Shown piece by piece: positions 1 through 7,707 of a DNA stretch of 64,000 bases; within the stretch, counting starts at the first letter, position 1; each line of letters opens with the position of its first letter. The notes under the pieces are model-generated. The model was not told the DNA's origin, searched no databases, and worked only from the letters and a program-made list of their open reading frames with translations. This stretch comes from Clostridiales bacterium (GTDB lineage Bacteria; Bacillota; Clostridia; Oscillospirales; Oscillospiraceae): the NCBI GenBank assembly GCA_004558025.1, contig SFEG01000004.1, forward strand, positions 42,950 through 106,949, read 5' to 3'. The position numbers and the translations under genes are program-made.

Positions 1-1
1 G

Positions 2-262
2 GAGCAGGAGCGTGAGCTCATAAAGCAGATCGCCCTGCTGCCCGAGGAGATACGCCTCGCCGCGCGTGACTATGACCCCAGCCGCATAAACAAGTACGTC
101 ACGGAGCTTGCCGCGCGCTTCCACAGGTTCTACACCGCCTGCCGCATCAAGGGCGCGGAGGAGGGTGTGCTCAACGCGCGCCTGTGCCTTGCCGACACTG
201 TCCGCAAGGTCATAGCCCTCTCCCTGTCCGTCATCGGCGTCTCCGCCCCCTCCAAAATGTAA
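2..262 (+). CDS. argS: Arginyl-tRNA synthetase, C-terminal end (partial, 5' cut by window)
   Basis: Only the last 86 codons are present; the frame is open from base 2 to a TAA at 260-262. The peptide (LLPEEIRLAARDYDPSRI, then YVTELAARFHRFY, NARLCLADTVRKVI and a C-terminal APSKM) matches the anticodon-binding DALR domain that ends class I ArgRS, where the helices recognise tRNA-Arg. ArgRS charges tRNA-Arg with arginine in the cytoplasm. The C-terminus is intact. The repeat element R1 begins at the very next base after the stop codon and brings a terminator, so it probably ends this transcript. The catalytic domain lies outside the window. Confidence 0.93.
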   Translation, partial: EQERELIKQIALLPEEIRLAARDYDPSRINKYVTELAARFHRFYTACRIKGAEEGVLNARLCLADTVRKVIALSLSVIGVSAPSKM

Positions 263-492
263 TTTTAGAGGCGAACGGACGCTGCTGCGGATACGCTTAT
301 TGCCGGTGCCCGGTTCGTGACAATGAAGGAAACCGTGTGTGCCTCGCCTTACGGCGTTGCGGCCTTGGTCGGAACTTAAATTTATATTGTAGGGGCGAGC
401 ATTGCTCGCCCGTTTTTTTTACGGTTTTCTCCGCACTCTGCTGTCGGGAAACGCAAAAAATGTATCGGTACAGCCTCAAATCGCCCCTAAAA
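263..492 (+). repeat. R1 interspersed repeat, copy A (MITE-like, carries a terminator)
   Basis: A 230-bp non-coding element with imperfect 11-bp terminal inverted repeats: TTTTAGAGGCG at 263-273 and CGCCCCTAAAA at 482-492. It is clearly homologous to the reverse complement of 48904-49190. Shared blocks are GCGGATACG near the left end, AATTTATATTGTAGGGGCG in the middle, CGGTTTTCTCCGC, and GTATCGGTACAGCCTCAA near the right end. It starts directly after the argS stop. No transposase is encoded; the 105-aa frame across it is fortuitous. I see no clear target-site duplication. Confidence 0.82.
393..420 (+). terminator. Intrinsic terminator inside R1 copy A (ends argS)
   Basis: Stem GGGCGAGC (393-400), loop ATT, stem GCTCGCCC (404-411), then G and eight T. 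This is a textbook Rho-independent terminator and lies within the repeat, so the element itself supplies the terminator for argS. Confidence 0.8.
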
Positions 493-495
493 GTC

Positions 496-524
496 TTGTA
501 ATTTGGGGATCGTGGTGCTAAAAT
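496..524 (+). promoter_or_regulatory. Probable housekeeping promoter of typA
   Basis: TTGTAA (496-501), 17-bp spacer, TAAAAT (519-524), preceded by TG at 516-517 (extended -10). It begins 4 bp beyond the right end of R1 copy A and 40 bp upstream of the typA start. Confidence 0.6.
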
Positions 525-563
525 ACATTTTTGTGTTGAATTTTGATTAGGAGTTGAGTTTAA

Positions 564-2384
564 ATGCAGAAACTCAGAAATGTTGCGATCATCGCGCACG
601 TTGACCACGGCAAGACCACGCTTGTCGACGAGATGCTCAAGCAGAGCGGCGTTTACCGCGAAAATCAGGAGATAGTCGAGCGAGTCATGGACTCCAACGA
701 CCTTGAGCGCGAGCGCGGGATCACCATCATGGCAAAAAATACCGCCGTGCAGTACGGCGATACGAAAATAAACATCGTCGACACCCCGGGACACGCCGAT
801 TTCGGCGGCGAGGTCGAGCGTATACTCAAGATGGTCAACGGCGTTATCCTGCTCGTTGACGCGGCCGAGGGTCCTATGCCGCAGACGAGATTCGTCCTGT
901 CGCGCGCGCTTGAGCTCGGTCACAGGGTCATTGTTGTCGTAAATAAGATAGACCGCCCCGACCAGCGCATCCACGAGGTCATCGACGAGGTGCTCGAGCT
1001 TCTTATGGATCTCGACGCGACCGACGAGCAGCTCGATTCCCCGATGCTGTTCTGCTCCGGCCGCCAGGGCACGGCGAGCTACTCGCCCGACGTACCGGGC
1101 ACGGATCTTAAGCCCCTGTTTGATACCATATTGGAGTACATCCCCGAGCCCGAGCAGGATCTCGACAGCCCGTTCCAGATGCTCGTTTCAAGCGTCGACT
1201 ATAACGAGTACGTCGGCCGCATTGCCATCGGCCGTATCGAGCGCGGCGTCATAAAGCAGAATCAGGAGATCGAGGTCTGCAACTATCACGCGCCGGACGC
1301 GGCTCCCATGAAGGCAAAGGCCGTGTCGCTGTACGAGTTTGACGGCCTGAATAAGGTTCCCGTGACCGAGGCCGCTGCGGGCAATATCATCGCAATGAGC
1401 GGCATCGGCGATGTCACCATCGGAGATACCGTCTGCGCGAAGGGCTTTGCCGAGCCTTTGCCCTTTGTCAAGATCTCCGCTCCTACGCTGGAGATGACCT
1501 TCTCGGTAAACGACAGCCCCTTTGCCGGCCGCGAGGGTAAATTCGTCACCTCGCGCCAGATCCGCGACAGACTTATCCGCGAGACGCTAAAGGACGTGTC
1601 ACTGCGTGTTACCGATGTCGACGGCGCGACAGATTCGTTCAATGTCGCCGGCCGCGGCGAAATGAGCCTTAGCATACTTATCGAGACCATGCGCCGCGAG
1701 GGCTACGAGTTCCAGGTATCGCCTCCGCGCGTGCTGTATAAGGAGATAGACGGCGCGACCTGCGAGCCTATCGAGCGTGTCGTAATAGACGTTCCGTCCG
1801 ACTACATGGGCTCTGTCATGGAAAAGCTCGGCGCGCGCAAAGGCGAGTTCGTTGAGATGACCCCCGTAGGCAACCGCGTAAAGCTTAGCTATCTCGTTCC
1901 GTCGCGCGGCCTGTTCGGCTATCGCAACGAGTTTTTGACCGACACCAAGGGCGAGGGCATCATGGCCTCCGTCTTTGAAAAGTACGAGCCGTACAAGGGC
2001 GATATCGCACGCCGCAACACCGGTTCGCTCATAGCGTTCGAGACCGGCGAGGCCGTCGCCTACGGCATATGGAACGCGCAGGAGCGCGGTGCGATGTTCA
2101 TCACCCCCGGTACGAAGGTGTATGCCGGCATGATCGTCGGCGTCTGCCCGAAGTCGGACGATGTCGCCGTAAACGTCTGCCGTACAAAGCACCTGACCAA
2201 CACCCGCGCCTCCGGCTCGGACGAGGCTCTGCGCCTCATCCCGCCCAGACAGATGAGCCTTGAGCAGTGCCTTGAGTTTTTGGCCGATGACGAGCTCCTT
2301 GAGGTCACGCCGAAAAGCCTGCGTCTGCGCAAGAGCATCCTCGACCACGGCCTGAGAATGAAGACCGTGATGCGCAACAGATAA
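564..2384 (+). CDS. typA: Ribosome-associated translational GTPase TypA/BipA
   Basis: 606 aa, the usual TypA length. The N-terminal G domain shows G1 AHVDHGKTT (11-19), switch RGIT (51-54), G3 DTPGH (73-77) and G4 NKID (127-130). Elongation-factor-like beta-barrel, EF-G domain III/V-like and TypA-specific C-terminal domains follow. The protein binds the 70S ribosome in a GTP-dependent way and supports 50S assembly and stress growth in other bacteria. An SD (AGGAGTTGA) lies before ATG 564. It is probably monocistronic: a promoter precedes it and a compact R2 repeat plus a terminator follow. The stop codon touches the R2 repeat. Confidence 0.97.
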   Translation: MQKLRNVAIIAHVDHGKTTLVDEMLKQSGVYRENQEIVERVMDSNDLERERGITIMAKNTAVQYGDTKINIVDTPGHADFGGEVERILKMVNGVILLVDAAEGPMPQTRFVLSRALELGHRVIVVVNKIDRPDQRIHEVIDEVLELLMDLDATDEQLDSPMLFCSGRQGTASYSPDVPGTDLKPLFDTILEYIPEPEQDLDSPFQMLVSSVDYNEYVGRIAIGRIERGVIKQNQEIEVCNYHAPDAAPMKAKAVSLYEFDGLNKVPVTEAAAGNIIAMSGIGDVTIGDTVCAKGFAEPLPFVKISAPTLEMTFSVNDSPFAGREGKFVTSRQIRDRLIRETLKDVSLRVTDVDGATDSFNVAGRGEMSLSILIETMRREGYEFQVSPPRVLYKEIDGATCEPIERVVIDVPSDYMGSVMEKLGARKGEFVEMTPVGNRVKLSYLVPSRGLFGYRNEFLTDTKGEGIMASVFEKYEPYKGDIARRNTGSLIAFETGEAVAYGIWNAQERGAMFITPGTKVYAGMIVGVCPKSDDVAVNVCRTKHLTNTRASGSDEALRLIPPRQMSLEQCLEFLADDELLEVTPKSLRLRKSILDHGLRMKTVMRNR

Positions 2385-2446
2385 GCTGACGAGAGTCGGC
2401 CCCCTGCCGCCTGTCAAAACCGGTAGGCGTTGGATTCCCGTCAGCT
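2384..2446. repeat. R2 interspersed repeat, short copy 1
   Basis: A 63-bp inverted-repeat element: AGCTGACGAGAGTCGG at the left, CCGTCAGCT at the right, with inner CTGCCGCCTGTC and AAAACCGGTAGG. The same ends and inner blocks occur at 22006-22144 and 43731-44010, so this looks like an internally deleted copy. It overlaps the last base of the typA stop codon. Confidence 0.75.
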
Positions 2447-2452
2447 TAAGAA

Positions 2453-2477
2453 AAAAGCTCCCCAACGGGGAGCTTTT
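2453..2477 (+). terminator. Intrinsic terminator after typA
   Basis: AAAAGCTCCCC (2453-2463), short loop, GGGGAGCTTTT (ending 2477). A TATAAT-like box at 2482-2487 directly follows and may be the -10 of the next gene, although no good -35 is visible. Confidence 0.75.
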
Positions 2478-2516
2478 GTGCTATAATCATTAAATCTAAA
2501 AGTTGAGGTGAAGAAA

Positions 2517-3308
2517 ATGAAGCTTGCGATGGCGCAGATGCGCATGACCGGCAGTATGGATGAAAACCTGAAGACCTCGCTTGAAATGTGCGACGCCGCG
2601 CACGGCTGCGACCTGCTGTTTTTCCCGGAGGTGCAGCTGACGCCGTTTTTCCCGCAGTATGAAAAGCGCGACGCGTCCGGCTATGTTTTAAAGCCGGGCA
2701 GCGATAAGATAGCGGCGCTGTGCGAGGCCGCGAAGAAAAACGGATATTACATGTCGCCGAACGTTTATCTTGAGCTCGACGGCAAAAGATATGACACCTC
2801 GCTGTGGATAGACCCGAACGGCGAAATGCTCGACACCGTGAAAATGGTGCATATCGCACAGGCAGAGCAGTTCTACGAGCAGGACTACTACACCCCGTCG
2901 CCCGACGGCTTCAAGGTTTTCGACACGCCCTTCGGCAAGGTCGGCATAGTTATCTGCTTTGACCGCCACCTGCCCGAGAGCATACGCACCTGCGCCCTCA
3001 TGGGCGCGCAGCTGGTCATCATCCCGACGGCGAACACGGAATCAGAGCCCATGGAAATGTTCGAGTGGGAGCTGCGCGTGCAGGCTATGCAGAATCAGGT
3101 GTTTGTTGCAATGTGCAACCGCGTGGGGCTTGAGGACGAGATGGATTTTGCCGGGCAGTCTATCGTTGTTCACCCGAGCGGCGACGTTATCGTAAAGGCA
3201 GATAATGCACAGCGGCTCGTAAACTGCGAGATAGACCTTGCGGAAGCCGAGCTCTGGCGCGGCAAAAGACCTTATATTTCAACGCGCCGTAAAGACATGT
3301 ACCTATGA
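2517..3308 (+). CDS. Carbon-nitrogen hydrolase (nitrilase superfamily amidase)
   Basis: 263 aa covering the full CN-hydrolase fold. The Glu-Lys-Cys triad is visible: E38 in FFPEVQLTPF, K109 in DTVKM and C147 in VGIVICFDRHLPE. Such enzymes hydrolyse amides or N-carbamoyl compounds in the cytoplasm; the substrate cannot be read from sequence. ATG 2517 is chosen over the in-frame GTG 2508 because SD GAGGTG (2505-2510) has normal spacing only to the ATG. The downstream GtrA-like gene overlaps it by ATGA, so the two are translationally coupled. Confidence 0.88.
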   Translation: MKLAMAQMRMTGSMDENLKTSLEMCDAAHGCDLLFFPEVQLTPFFPQYEKRDASGYVLKPGSDKIAALCEAAKKNGYYMSPNVYLELDGKRYDTSLWIDPNGEMLDTVKMVHIAQAEQFYEQDYYTPSPDGFKVFDTPFGKVGIVICFDRHLPESIRTCALMGAQLVIIPTANTESEPMEMFEWELRVQAMQNQVFVAMCNRVGLEDEMDFAGQSIVVHPSGDVIVKADNAQRLVNCEIDLAEAELWRGKRPYISTRRKDMYL

Positions 3309-3721
3309 GGGAGCTCATAAAAAAATTTGCCGACAAAACGTTTCTGCGCTTTGTGCTGGTCGGGATCATAAACACCGTCTTCGGAACGGCGATAATGTTC
3401 GTGTTCTATAACGTCTTCGGTCTGAGCTATTGGCTAAGCAGCGCGTCGAACTATTTTTTCGGCAGCATACTGAGCTATTTTCTCAATAAGTATTACACCT
3501 TCCGATATAAAAAGCGCGATTGGAAGGTCATAGCGCGATTTGCCCTGAATATCGCCGCCTGCTATCTGATAGCCTACGGCATCGCAAAGCCGCTTATAGC
3601 CGCGCTCATGTCGGGCTTTGGGATGACGGTTCAGGAAAACGCCGCAATGCTCTGCGGCATGGTGCTGTTCGTTGCGCTCAACTATCTCGGTCAACGCTTT
3701 TTCGCATTCAAAGAAGAATAG
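3305..3721 (+). CDS. GtrA-family polytopic membrane protein
   Basis: 138 aa with four predicted membrane helices (about 14-34, 39-60, 74-94 and 108-130) and the family signature FVLVGIINTVFGTAIMF near the N-terminus, followed by a loop with NKYYTFRYKK. GtrA/DPMS-like proteins are thought to help move lipid-linked sugars across the membrane or to act with glycosyltransferases. No glycosyltransferase is next to it here, so its partner is unknown. ATG 3305 overlaps the stop of the upstream amidohydrolase. Confidence 0.85.
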   Translation: MRELIKKFADKTFLRFVLVGIINTVFGTAIMFVFYNVFGLSYWLSSASNYFFGSILSYFLNKYYTFRYKKRDWKVIARFALNIAACYLIAYGIAKPLIAALMSGFGMTVQENAAMLCGMVLFVALNYLGQRFFAFKEE

Positions 3722-3726
3722 CAACA

Positions 3727-3753
3727 AACGGCGCTCCGTTTCGGAGCGCCGTT
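3727..3753. terminator. Bidirectional hairpin between convergent genes
   Basis: Perfect stem AACGGCGCTCCG (3727-3738), loop TTT, CGGAGCGCCGTT (3742-3753). It lies 5 bp past the GtrA gene and 5 bp past the end of the minus-strand pseudouridine synthase. The T tract is short on both sides. Confidence 0.6.
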
Positions 3754-3757
3754 AATG

Positions 3758-4411
3758 CTATCTCGGCATTATCGCCGTATCAAATTCCGTCCAGGGGAAC
3801 TCCCTGGGCGGCTTTACTTTAAAGGTCATAAAGCGGCCGGTCGCGGGGTTTGTGAACCCGATGCTGTACGACCACAGGGCGATATTGCAGCCCTCGTCGC
3901 GTCCGCCGTACTTCCTGTCTCCGACAAGGGGCATACGGCGGTGCGTAAATTGCGCGCGTATCTGATGCGTGCGGCCGGTGATGAGGTTTATCTCGACCAT
4001 GCTTTTTTCACCGTTCGAACCGAGCAGGCGATAGTTGAGCACGGCCTCCTGCGAGCCGCGGCAGGGCTTGTTCACGACGAAGGTCTTGCGCTGCTCCTTT
4101 GATCTGAGCAGAATATCCTCCATGCGCCCCGAGCGCTCCTGCGGAACTCCGTGAACTACGGCGAGATAGGTCTTTTTAAACTTGCCCATGCGTATCTGAC
4201 GGCTGAGCTCCGAGGCGGCCTCGGGCGACTGCGCAAAGACCATAAGGCCGGACACAACCTGGTCGAGCCTGTGCACCGTGCGGATATCCGCCTCATCGTT
4301 TCCCAGCGCCTCGCGCAGAAGCGAGGGCATACCGCCGGGCTCGTCGGTAGATATGACTCCTGCGGGCTTTATTGCGACTATTATGTTGTCATCATAATAA
4401 ATAATATCCAT
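3758..4411 (-). CDS. RluA/RluD-family pseudouridine synthase
   Basis: 217 aa, a catalytic domain without an N-terminal S4 domain. It has the family motif HRLD (47-50) with catalytic D50, here followed by QVVSGLMVFA instead of the common KxTSGLLL, and the conserved region INLITGRTHQIRAQF. It isomerises uridine to pseudouridine in rRNA or tRNA; the target site cannot be assigned. ATG at 4411 gives the full domain, but only a weak SD is visible. A tandem repeat of about 35 bp lies just upstream of the start. Confidence 0.87.
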   Translation of the reverse strand: MDIIYYDDNIIVAIKPAGVISTDEPGGMPSLLREALGNDEADIRTVHRLDQVVSGLMVFAQSPEAASELSRQIRMGKFKKTYLAVVHGVPQERSGRMEDILLRSKEQRKTFVVNKPCRGSQEAVLNYRLLGSNGEKSMVEINLITGRTHQIRAQFTHRRMPLVGDRKYGGRDEGCNIALWSYSIGFTNPATGRFMTFKVKPPREFPWTEFDTAIMPR

Positions 4412-4412
4412 G

Positions 4413-4481
4413 GCTATAGCTTATCGCAGCTTCTAATGATGTTCGTCAGCTATACTTTATCGCAGCTTTTGAAATTCGTCA
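4413..4481. repeat. Imperfect tandem duplication, two units of 36 and 33 bp
   Basis: Unit 1 (4413-4448) and unit 2 (4449-4481) share GCTATA, TTATCGCAGCTT and TTCGTCA with a 3-bp indel. The pair sits immediately upstream of the minus-strand pseudouridine synthase start, in its leader or promoter region. Confidence 0.7.
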
Positions 4482-4494
4482 AGGCAAAGTGCAA

Positions 4495-4536
4495 ATTATA
4501 AAGCAGTCATGCTGTTCGGCATGACTGCTTTATAAT
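4495..4536 (-). terminator. Strong symmetric hairpin (probable terminator of the EFR1 gene)
   Basis: Perfect 18-bp inverted repeat: ATTATAAAGCAGTCATGC (4495-4512), loop TGTTCG, and its complement (4519-4536). It lies downstream of the minus-strand ferredoxin gene. The stretch 4537-4708 between it and that gene shows nothing I can identify. Confidence 0.6.
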
Positions 4537-4708
4537 GATATGGACGCCGCGAATGGCAGGAAGTATTGTGTATTTTGTGAAATTAGATGTGCTGCGCCCG
4601 TGCGGATCCATATGCTTATATCTATATATGTCTGCAAATCGCCGTTTAGGGGCATCGAATTTTGGAGTTCACAGAATGTTTACAAAATTCGACCGATTCC
4701 CGCAGGCA

Positions 4709-5455
4709 TCACTCGCCGAGATAGTATCTGCGCAGACCCTTTGTGTGACTGCCGTATTCTATTGCCTGCTTCGGGCAGCGGCAGATGCAGGCCATGCAGT
4801 GGGTGCAGCCTTCGCTCCAGACGGGCTTGCCGTTTTCGATGCGTATACATTTTTTCGGGCACAGGGCGGCGCATTTTCCGCAGCCGATGCACTCGCTTGT
4901 CGCACGGAATTTTTTGCTCTTTACGAACACGGGATAAAAAGCGTCGTTCACAACGCCGCTGTATATCCTGTCCATAAGCTTTATCTGCGGCAGAACGAAG
5001 TCCTCGCCCTTCGCGATGCTCTGCGCGAGAGAGTCTATCCTGCCGTTTGCGCGAACAATAATCTCGGCCTCTTCCTTGGGAGAGGGAGCGGAGAACATGA
5101 CGATATAGTTTTCCGGCATCACGACCCCGGCGCAGCCTTTGAAGCAGAGCCCCTTGCCGCGGCACCATTTTTCCGCGTAGCTTCCGGCGTTTCCAATCTC
5201 GCTGCCGCAGGTCATGACGAAATAAATCTCGCGGGCACCGCGCAGCTCAGTCTTATCCAGCCAGTCGCGCACGATGCGCGGAACGCGCCAGGCGTAGGTC
5301 GGCGTAACAATGACCCAGGGCTTCTGAGATTCTATGGGCGAGGTATCCTCATCGCGCAGACGCGAGAAGAGGTCCACCGCCTCGTCGCCGATAGCTGCCG
5401 CTATCCTCCGCGCGGCGTATGCGCTGTTTCCCGTTCCGGTGTAGTATAAGATCAT
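4709..5455 (-). CDS. EFR1-type flavodoxin/ferredoxin fusion protein
   Basis: 248 aa. The N-terminal flavodoxin-like domain begins ILYYTGTGNSAYAARRIA (FMN phosphate-binding loop TGTGNS, 6-11). The C-terminus has a bacterial 2[4Fe-4S] ferredoxin with CIGCGKCAALCPKKC and CTHCMACICRCPKQA. EFR1-family proteins are cytoplasmic electron carriers in anaerobes; the partner is not evident from the neighbours. The start at 5455 is preceded by an AAAGGAGG SD on the minus strand. Between this gene and malQ lies a divergent promoter region. Confidence 0.9.
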   Translation of the reverse strand: MILYYTGTGNSAYAARRIAAAIGDEAVDLFSRLRDEDTSPIESQKPWVIVTPTYAWRVPRIVRDWLDKTELRGAREIYFVMTCGSEIGNAGSYAEKWCRGKGLCFKGCAGVVMPENYIVMFSAPSPKEEAEIIVRANGRIDSLAQSIAKGEDFVLPQIKLMDRIYSGVVNDAFYPVFVKSKKFRATSECIGCGKCAALCPKKCIRIENGKPVWSEGCTHCMACICRCPKQAIEYGSHTKGLRRYYLGE

Positions 5456-5527
5456 GCTGCATCCTCCTTTTATCTTTATCTCAGATTATACACATGATCC
5501 ACCGTGAATTCAACGCAAAATTGCTGC

Positions 5528-5556
5528 TTGATTTTCCGCGCCCGCGCGGCTAAAAT
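5528..5556 (+). promoter_or_regulatory. Probable promoter of malQ
   Basis: TTGATT (5528-5533), 17-bp spacer, TAAAAT (5551-5556), 26 bp before ATG 5582. Confidence 0.55.
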
Positions 5557-5581
5557 AGCCGTATCACAGCGAGGTGACAGT

Positions 5582-7075
5582 ATGAACACAAAAAGAAGCT
5601 GCGGCATACTTCTGCCGCTGTTCTCGCTGCCGTCGGAGCATGGGATAGGAACGCTCGGCAAGGCGGCATATGAGTTTTTGGATTTTCTCTCCGAGGCAGG
5701 GCAGTCGTGGTGGCAGATCCTGCCCGTCGGCCCCGCCGGGAGCGGCGATTCGCCGTATCAGAGCTTTTCGAGCTTTGCCGGCAATGCGTATTTTATAGAT
5801 CTCGACATGCTTGTTGACGACGGACTGCTGACAAAAGCGGAGGTCGGCGCGATCGAATGTGGCGGCAGTGCAGAAACCGTCGATTACAATGCGCTGCGTG
5901 AAAACCGCATGCCGCTTCTGCGTATCGCGGCCCGGCGCGGCCTTGCGCGGGAGGATGCCGGGTTTGAGGCGTTTTGCCGCGATAACGCACGCTGGCTTTC
6001 GGATTTTGCGCTGTACATGGCGCTCAAGGAGCATTTTAACGGCAGCGCGTGGTATGAGTGGCCGGAGGATATCCGCCTGCACCGTGCCGATGCCGTGGAG
6101 AAATACTCCCGAGAGCTGCGCGAGGACGTAAGCTTTTTCTCCTACGTGCAGTACCTTTTCTATAGCCAATGGAGCGCCCTGCGAGCATATGCGCGGGAAA
6201 AGGGCATAGGCATTATCGGCGATATGCCGATATACGTTGCGCTCGATTCGGCAGACGTTTGGGCTGAGCCGGAGTTTTTCCTGCTGGACGAGCACAATGT
6301 TCCCGTCGAGGTCGCGGGCGTGCCGCCGGATTATTTCAGCGCCGACGGGCAGCTATGGGGTAATCCCCTGTACGATTGGGACGCGATGCGGCGCGACGGC
6401 TACGGCTGGTGGATACGCCGCGTAGACGGTGCTTCAAGGCTGTATGACGCGCTGAGGATCGACCATTTCCGCGCCTTTGAGAGCTATTGGGCAGTGCCGC
6501 GCGGCACTGAAAGCGCAAAGCAGGGGCAGTGGCGGCCCGGTCCGGGCATGGATCTCGTCGGCAGGCTCACCGCGTGGTTTAATAACGTCCGGTTCATTGC
6601 CGAGGATCTCGGCGTGCTCACGCCCGAGGTGCACAGACTGCTGGATGAAAGCGGACTGCCCGGCATGAAGGTTCTCGAATTTGCCTTCGACCCCGCGAGT
6701 CTTAGCGATTATCTGCCGCACAGGTACAATGATAACTGCATCTGCTACGCCGGAACGCACGACAATAACACCCTGCGCGGATGGATAGACGAGGAAAAGC
6801 CCGAGACGCTTGCCTTCGCGCGGGAGTATCTCGGCATAGACGACGAAGCAGACCTTGCCGACGCTGTGCTGCGCGCCGGTATGCGCTCGAAGGCGGTGCT
6901 TTTCATCGCGCAGATGCAGGACTGGCTCGGCCTCGGTGCAAGTGCACGCATGAACACCCCCGGCACCGTAGGCGGCAACTGGGCATGGCGTATGCTGCCC
7001 GGCAGCGCGACGAAGGCTCTTGCCGGTAAAATGCGCCGCATGGTCTATATCTACGGAAGGAGCGGCAAAGAATGA
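5582..7075 (+). CDS. malQ: 4-alpha-glucanotransferase (amylomaltase, GH77)
   Basis: 497 aa, the normal length for GH77. It transfers alpha-1,4-glucan segments between maltodextrins in the cytoplasm during starch, glycogen or maltose use. Visible motifs are SPYQSFSSFAGN near the N-terminus, the nucleophile D294 in RIDHFRAF, the acid/base E341 in AEDLGVL, and D394 in GTHDNN. The open frame extends upstream to 5504, but ATG 5582 has SD GAGGTG at 5571-5576 and matches the family N-terminus. The next gene, an acetyltransferase, overlaps by ATGA. A GH36 alpha-galactosidase 2.5 kb downstream fits a glycan-use neighbourhood. Confidence 0.95.
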   Translation: MNTKRSCGILLPLFSLPSEHGIGTLGKAAYEFLDFLSEAGQSWWQILPVGPAGSGDSPYQSFSSFAGNAYFIDLDMLVDDGLLTKAEVGAIECGGSAETVDYNALRENRMPLLRIAARRGLAREDAGFEAFCRDNARWLSDFALYMALKEHFNGSAWYEWPEDIRLHRADAVEKYSRELREDVSFFSYVQYLFYSQWSALRAYAREKGIGIIGDMPIYVALDSADVWAEPEFFLLDEHNVPVEVAGVPPDYFSADGQLWGNPLYDWDAMRRDGYGWWIRRVDGASRLYDALRIDHFRAFESYWAVPRGTESAKQGQWRPGPGMDLVGRLTAWFNNVRFIAEDLGVLTPEVHRLLDESGLPGMKVLEFAFDPASLSDYLPHRYNDNCICYAGTHDNNTLRGWIDEEKPETLAFAREYLGIDDEADLADAVLRAGMRSKAVLFIAQMQDWLGLGASARMNTPGTVGGNWAWRMLPGSATKALAGKMRRMVYIYGRSGKE

Positions 7076-7671
7076 ACGATATTAAGCTGCGCGTTGCGCG
7101 CATTTCGGATGCCGCCGAGCTTTTGGCGCTCTACGCGCCATATGTCGAGGAAACGGCCATAAGCTTCGAGACCGCCGTTCCGAGTCTTGACGAGTTTACA
7201 AGCCGCATGGTGCACAAGCTGCCGAGGTATCCGTACATCGTCGCGGAAAAGGACGGCGAGCTTCTGGGCTATGCCTATCTGAGCCCCTTTGTCGGCCGCG
7301 CGGCCTACGACTGGGCGGCGGAGACGACGATATATCTGCGCCTTGACTGCCGCCACATCGGCATCGGAAAAATGCTGTACACGGCGCTTGAGCGCATCGC
7401 CCGCGCCCAGGGCATAATAAATCTTGAGGCCTGCATAGGCTGGACGGATACGCCAGACGAGCATCTTACCAACAACAGCGCCGAATATCACGAGCACCTC
7501 GGCTACCGCATGGTCGGAAGATTTTATAAGTGCGGCTATAAGTTCGGAACGTGGTACGACATGGTGTGGATGGAAAAGCTCCTTGGCGAGCACCCCGAAG
7601 CTCCGGGCGATATCATCCCGTTTTCCGAGCTCAGTGCCGAAACGCTGAAAAATGCAGGTATAGAGATATGA
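7072..7671 (+). CDS. GNAT-family N-acetyltransferase (phosphinothricin acetyltransferase-like)
   Basis: 199 aa. The profile IRVARISDAAELLALYAPYV near the N-terminus, AETTIYLRLDCRHIGIGKML (beta4 and the acetyl-CoA pyrophosphate loop, here CRHIGIGK) and YHEHLGYRMVGRFYKCGYKF are typical of PAT-like GNATs, which acetylate the amino group of small molecules. The natural substrate is unknown. There is a C-terminal extension of about 25 residues after the usual end. It overlaps malQ by 4 bp (ATGA) and is closed by a strong terminator, so the two genes form one transcript. Confidence 0.87.
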   Translation: MNDIKLRVARISDAAELLALYAPYVEETAISFETAVPSLDEFTSRMVHKLPRYPYIVAEKDGELLGYAYLSPFVGRAAYDWAAETTIYLRLDCRHIGIGKMLYTALERIARAQGIINLEACIGWTDTPDEHLTNNSAEYHEHLGYRMVGRFYKCGYKFGTWYDMVWMEKLLGEHPEAPGDIIPFSELSAETLKNAGIEI

Positions 7672-7698
7672 AAAAAGCACCCCACGGGGTGCTTTTTT
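7671..7698. terminator. Terminator between convergent acetyltransferase and ABC-F genes
   Basis: AAAAAAGCACCCC ... GGGGTGCTTTTTT, a 13-bp stem with A and T tracts on both flanks. It can serve both convergent transcripts. Confidence 0.85.
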
Positions 7699-7707
7699 AG
7701 GTTGCCG

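Noticed and set aside
184..501. 105-codon frame across R1 copy A as a gene
   Set aside because: It starts inside argS in another frame and runs through the repeat; no SD and no family match.
4535..5449. 304-codon plus-strand frame opposite the EFR1 ferredoxin gene
   Set aside because: The minus-strand protein has intact flavodoxin and 2[4Fe-4S] motifs; the plus frame has none.
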